Part shown: one piece after another, positions 14,877 to 16,521 of the stretch
Position numbering within the stretch: position 1 is the first letter of the stretch
Layout of the letters: every line of letters starts with the position of its first letter
Source of the DNA: JBDTVS01 sp040007095
GTDB taxonomy: Bacteria > Acidobacteriota > Vicinamibacteria > Vicinamibacterales > CAVVIG01
Direction: 5' to 3'
DNA: 16,521 nucleotides
Assembly: GCA_040007095.1 (NCBI GenBank)
Contig: JBDTVS010000001.1
Location: 1 to 16,521 of the forward strand
Position numbers and translations under genes: made by a program
Notes under the pieces: generated by a model
Database searches by the model: none
The model's input: only the letters and a program-made list of their open reading frames with translations
Told to the model about the DNA's origin: nothing

Positions 14877-14990
14877 GAGAGCATGCACAGTTGTGGGGTG
14901 GCGACATCTGGCCTCCCAACCACGGCCGGTTCCCTCTCTGGAAAGAGCGCTGGCGAAGGCTCAGCGAACCCCACAACTGTGCATGCTCTC
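14877..14990. repeat. 114-bp MITE-like element with 23-bp perfect inverted ends
   Basis: GAGAGCATGCACAGTTGTGG (from 14877, continuing GGT) is repeated as an exact reverse complement at 14968-14990, separated by 68 bp with no ORF of its own. A related half-site (GAACCCCACAAC then a degenerate GTGC..GCTCT) occurs at 16325-16347. This looks like the two ends of an IS with its interior deleted, or a small non-autonomous element. A very long transcript hairpin is the other reading. No target duplication is evident (CGTC left, TTCG right). Confidence 0.65.
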
Positions 14991-15060
14991 TTCGTCCCCA
15001 TGGTGTCGATCAGACACCTGTCGTCGTGCCGACGGCAGCTGGTGCCCACCGCTCGCAGGC

Positions 15061-16194
15061 TCATCCCTGTTCGCCGTACTCTAACTGCAGCTCCGCCAAC
15101 CAACGCGGCAGCTCAGGACTCTGCCAGGCGCGACGAAACAGATCGCGCAGGGCGGTCCACTCGGTCGCCGACACCTCGAAATAGATGCGACGCCGCGTTG
15201 GTGACACTCTGTGCGTCCCCGCGGCGTCGTCATCCACGGCCATCGCGTAATGCCGGCCCATCCACGGGCGCTCGCCCTCGGCTTCGAGCATCGCCCGGAA
15301 CTCCACGAGCTCGGGATACTGGCTGATGTCCACGCCGAATCGGCGGGATCCCCATTGAAGGGTGGTGGTGAAGTGAGCGCCGCCTGCCGGCAGGAACGAG
15401 ACCGTGACATCCTCGACACGCAGCGCGGGCGGCAGACTGACCAGCTGTCGCACGCCTCCGTCGCTCGGGTCGGCGGGACGCACGGGCTGACGGTCGTGGC
15501 GAATCCAATGGCCGCGCGCCGCCAACCGCCACAGGACGGGCCAATACGGTGCGAGGAATTGATCGAGTGTCGTGCTGTCAACACCTTCCTCCAGCACGGC
15601 GATCCAGAAACAGTGGCCGACATTGCCGGGATATTCCCACTGGTCGGTCGGTTGCAGCAGGGCCCGGCGGCGAGTGATCTGCGTCAGCACGGTCTGGTGC
15701 CGCTGCTCGGGATCGGCGACTGAGAGGGTATCGGTCGTGAGAAATCCTTCGAGATTGCCGAAGTACGCCCCCGTGTGGCGGGAGGCAGGCTCGACCCGGT
15801 GCATGTAGACGGCCTCGAACGCGTCCAAGAGCGCGAGGTAGGACTCGCGCGATGGGGCGATCGGGAACTGCCGGCGTTCCTCGTCCGCCCCGATGCGTAC
15901 GTACTCGGCGAGCACGTCCCACTCCGCGGCCGACAACGCATGCTGAGCTTCCCACCGCCTGCGGATTCGTGCGAGGGATTCGGTAGGCCTGTTGAGCAGT
16001 GCAACGCGGGCCGCCGTACGGTCCATTCGCACCGCTCGGTCCTCGAGGCCCAGAAAGGCGGCTTCAGACAGGGACACCTCCCGGCCCAGCTTGTCGGCAA
16101 AGGCACGCCGATACCGCTCCAAGAGTGCCAATCGCTCTGGATTGAGTCGGAGCGAAACGACCTCACTCCGGGGCGTCTTCTTAGTACGCATCAC
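15061..16194 (-). CDS. Unknown 377-codon protein with a ribbon-helix-helix-like N-terminus
   Basis: Not recognised as a named family. It starts at GTG 16194, or ATG 16191 in the same frame. Residues 10-50 (SEVVSLRLNPERLALLERYR, REVSLSEAAFLGLEDRA) look like a CopG/Arc-type ribbon-helix-helix or a short helical DNA-binding segment. The rest is a soluble, helix-rich then strand-rich chain with many Trp and Arg (WDVLAEYVRIGADEERRQFP, WEYPGNVGHCFWIAVLEEG, GGAHFTTTLQWGSRRFGVDI, PTRRRIYFEVSATEWTALRD), with no signal peptide, membrane span or obvious catalytic motif. A 5'-part copy lies inverted at 3709-4126 beside the Tn3 element, so the gene travels with mobile DNA here. It may be a mobile-element accessory or a defence-type gene; neither is shown by sequence. 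Confidence 0.75.
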   Translation of the reverse strand: MMRTKKTPRSEVVSLRLNPERLALLERYRRAFADKLGREVSLSEAAFLGLEDRAVRMDRTAARVALLNRPTESLARIRRRWEAQHALSAAEWDVLAEYVRIGADEERRQFPIAPSRESYLALLDAFEAVYMHRVEPASRHTGAYFGNLEGFLTTDTLSVADPEQRHQTVLTQITRRRALLQPTDQWEYPGNVGHCFWIAVLEEGVDSTTLDQFLAPYWPVLWRLAARGHWIRHDRQPVRPADPSDGGVRQLVSLPPALRVEDVTVSFLPAGGAHFTTTLQWGSRRFGVDISQYPELVEFRAMLEAEGERPWMGRHYAMAVDDDAAGTHRVSPTRRRIYFEVSATEWTALRDLFRRAWQSPELPRWLAELQLEYGEQG

Positions 16195-16197
16195 AAA

Positions 16198-16203
16198 TGT
16201 ATA
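16198..16203 (-). promoter_or_regulatory. Probable extended -10 box of the unknown 377-codon gene
   Basis: Minus strand TGG-TATACA (TATACA at 16198-16203 preceded by TGN) lies only 6 bases before the ATG at 16191, inside a ~50-bp AT-rich patch (16195-16245) that stands out from the GC-rich surroundings. There is no Shine-Dalgarno sequence. The transcript would be leaderless or nearly so. Confidence 0.4.
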
Positions 16204-16245
16204 CCATATTGTTTTATGTTTTCATTGTTACTATTTGTATGCTGG

Positions 16246-16485
16246 CCGATCGCGCGATGCGCGTCCTCGGCGGTTCAGTAATCCGTCGACCTCCCGTCAG
16301 GGATGACGGCCGAATGAACAGGGGGAACCCCACAACGGTGCGTCGCTCTCCGGGTGAAGAGCCACAGGGCATGGGAAGTCGAAGTCGCGTCCTCGAATGA
16401 GCATGACATCGGCGCCGGGTAGAGCCGCGTGACATTGAGTCGCGGAAGAAACCGGAGCGCCAGCGCCGGCGCCCCGGCCTGACGA
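16246..16485. other. No gene recognised; holds a MITE-like half-site
   Basis: Short frames exist on both strands, but none has a start, codon pattern or similarity I can support. The half-site at 16325-16347 resembles the ends of the 14877-14990 element. Confidence 0.4.
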
Positions 16486-16521
16486 TCACGCCGTGCGCGC
16501 GAGCTCCTGCTCATATTCCGC
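16486..16521 (-). CDS. Possible C-terminus of a gene entering from the right edge
   Basis: From the window edge the minus strand reads AEYEQELARTA then TGA (16486-16488). Acidic-basic helical tails like this are common protein ends, but 11 codons cannot identify a gene. Confidence 0.25.
   Translation of the reverse strand, partial: AEYEQELARTA

Noticed and set aside
1..16521. CRISPR arrays, tRNA or rRNA genes
   Set aside because: I saw no regularly spaced short repeats, no cloverleaf with a CCA-type end and no rRNA signature on either strand.

Overview
This is a high-GC bacterial accessory region: a short block of chromosomal-type genes set between layers of decayed mobile elements. Secreted beta-barrel proteins, a secreted lactonase-type propeller, an ECF sigma factor and a redoxin/DsbD-alpha protein would suit an Acidobacteriota-like (Vicinamibacteria-like) genome. 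That placement is inference from gene content only; there is no rRNA or other marker in the window.

Layout. (1) 1-5650 is a mobile-element graveyard. The end of a pRiA4b ORF-3-type gene is cut by a Tn3-family transposon (210-3708) with 37-bp perfect terminal repeats, a complete tnpA and a wrecked resolvase gene. Its right end abuts a 5'-truncated, frameshifted copy of an unknown gene whose complete copy lies at 15061-16194. Next come the end of an integrase-core IS, a broken ISL3-family transposase and a fragment of a large serine recombinase. (2) 5696-10653 holds the resident genes: a lactonase and an outer-membrane beta-barrel protein on the minus strand, a second barrel protein on the plus strand, an ECF sigma factor with a small Cys/His-rich partner on the minus strand, and, divergent from the sigma factor, an exported redoxin/DsbD-alpha fusion. 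(3) 10654-11956 carries relics of a Tni-type transposition module (tniB tail, frameshifted tniQ). (4) 11964-14021 is a seemingly complete ISL3-family element with 25-bp ends and a small convergent passenger ORF. (5) 14055-14640 is a ParDE-type toxin-antitoxin operon with a readable promoter/operator. (6) 14719-16521 has an ISL3 tail fragment, a 114-bp MITE-like inverted repeat, the complete unknown 377-codon gene and an unassigned right end.

The most important observation is the gene at 9592-10653. It is interrupted by one in-frame TGA exactly where its family has the first cysteine of the redox motif (W-TGA-P-Y-C). A 6-bp stem with a 5-nt loop carrying G at its second position begins 14 nt after that TGA. 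This fits a selenocysteine-coding UGA with a bacterial SECIS element, so I annotate one continuous selenoprotein gene, not two fragments.
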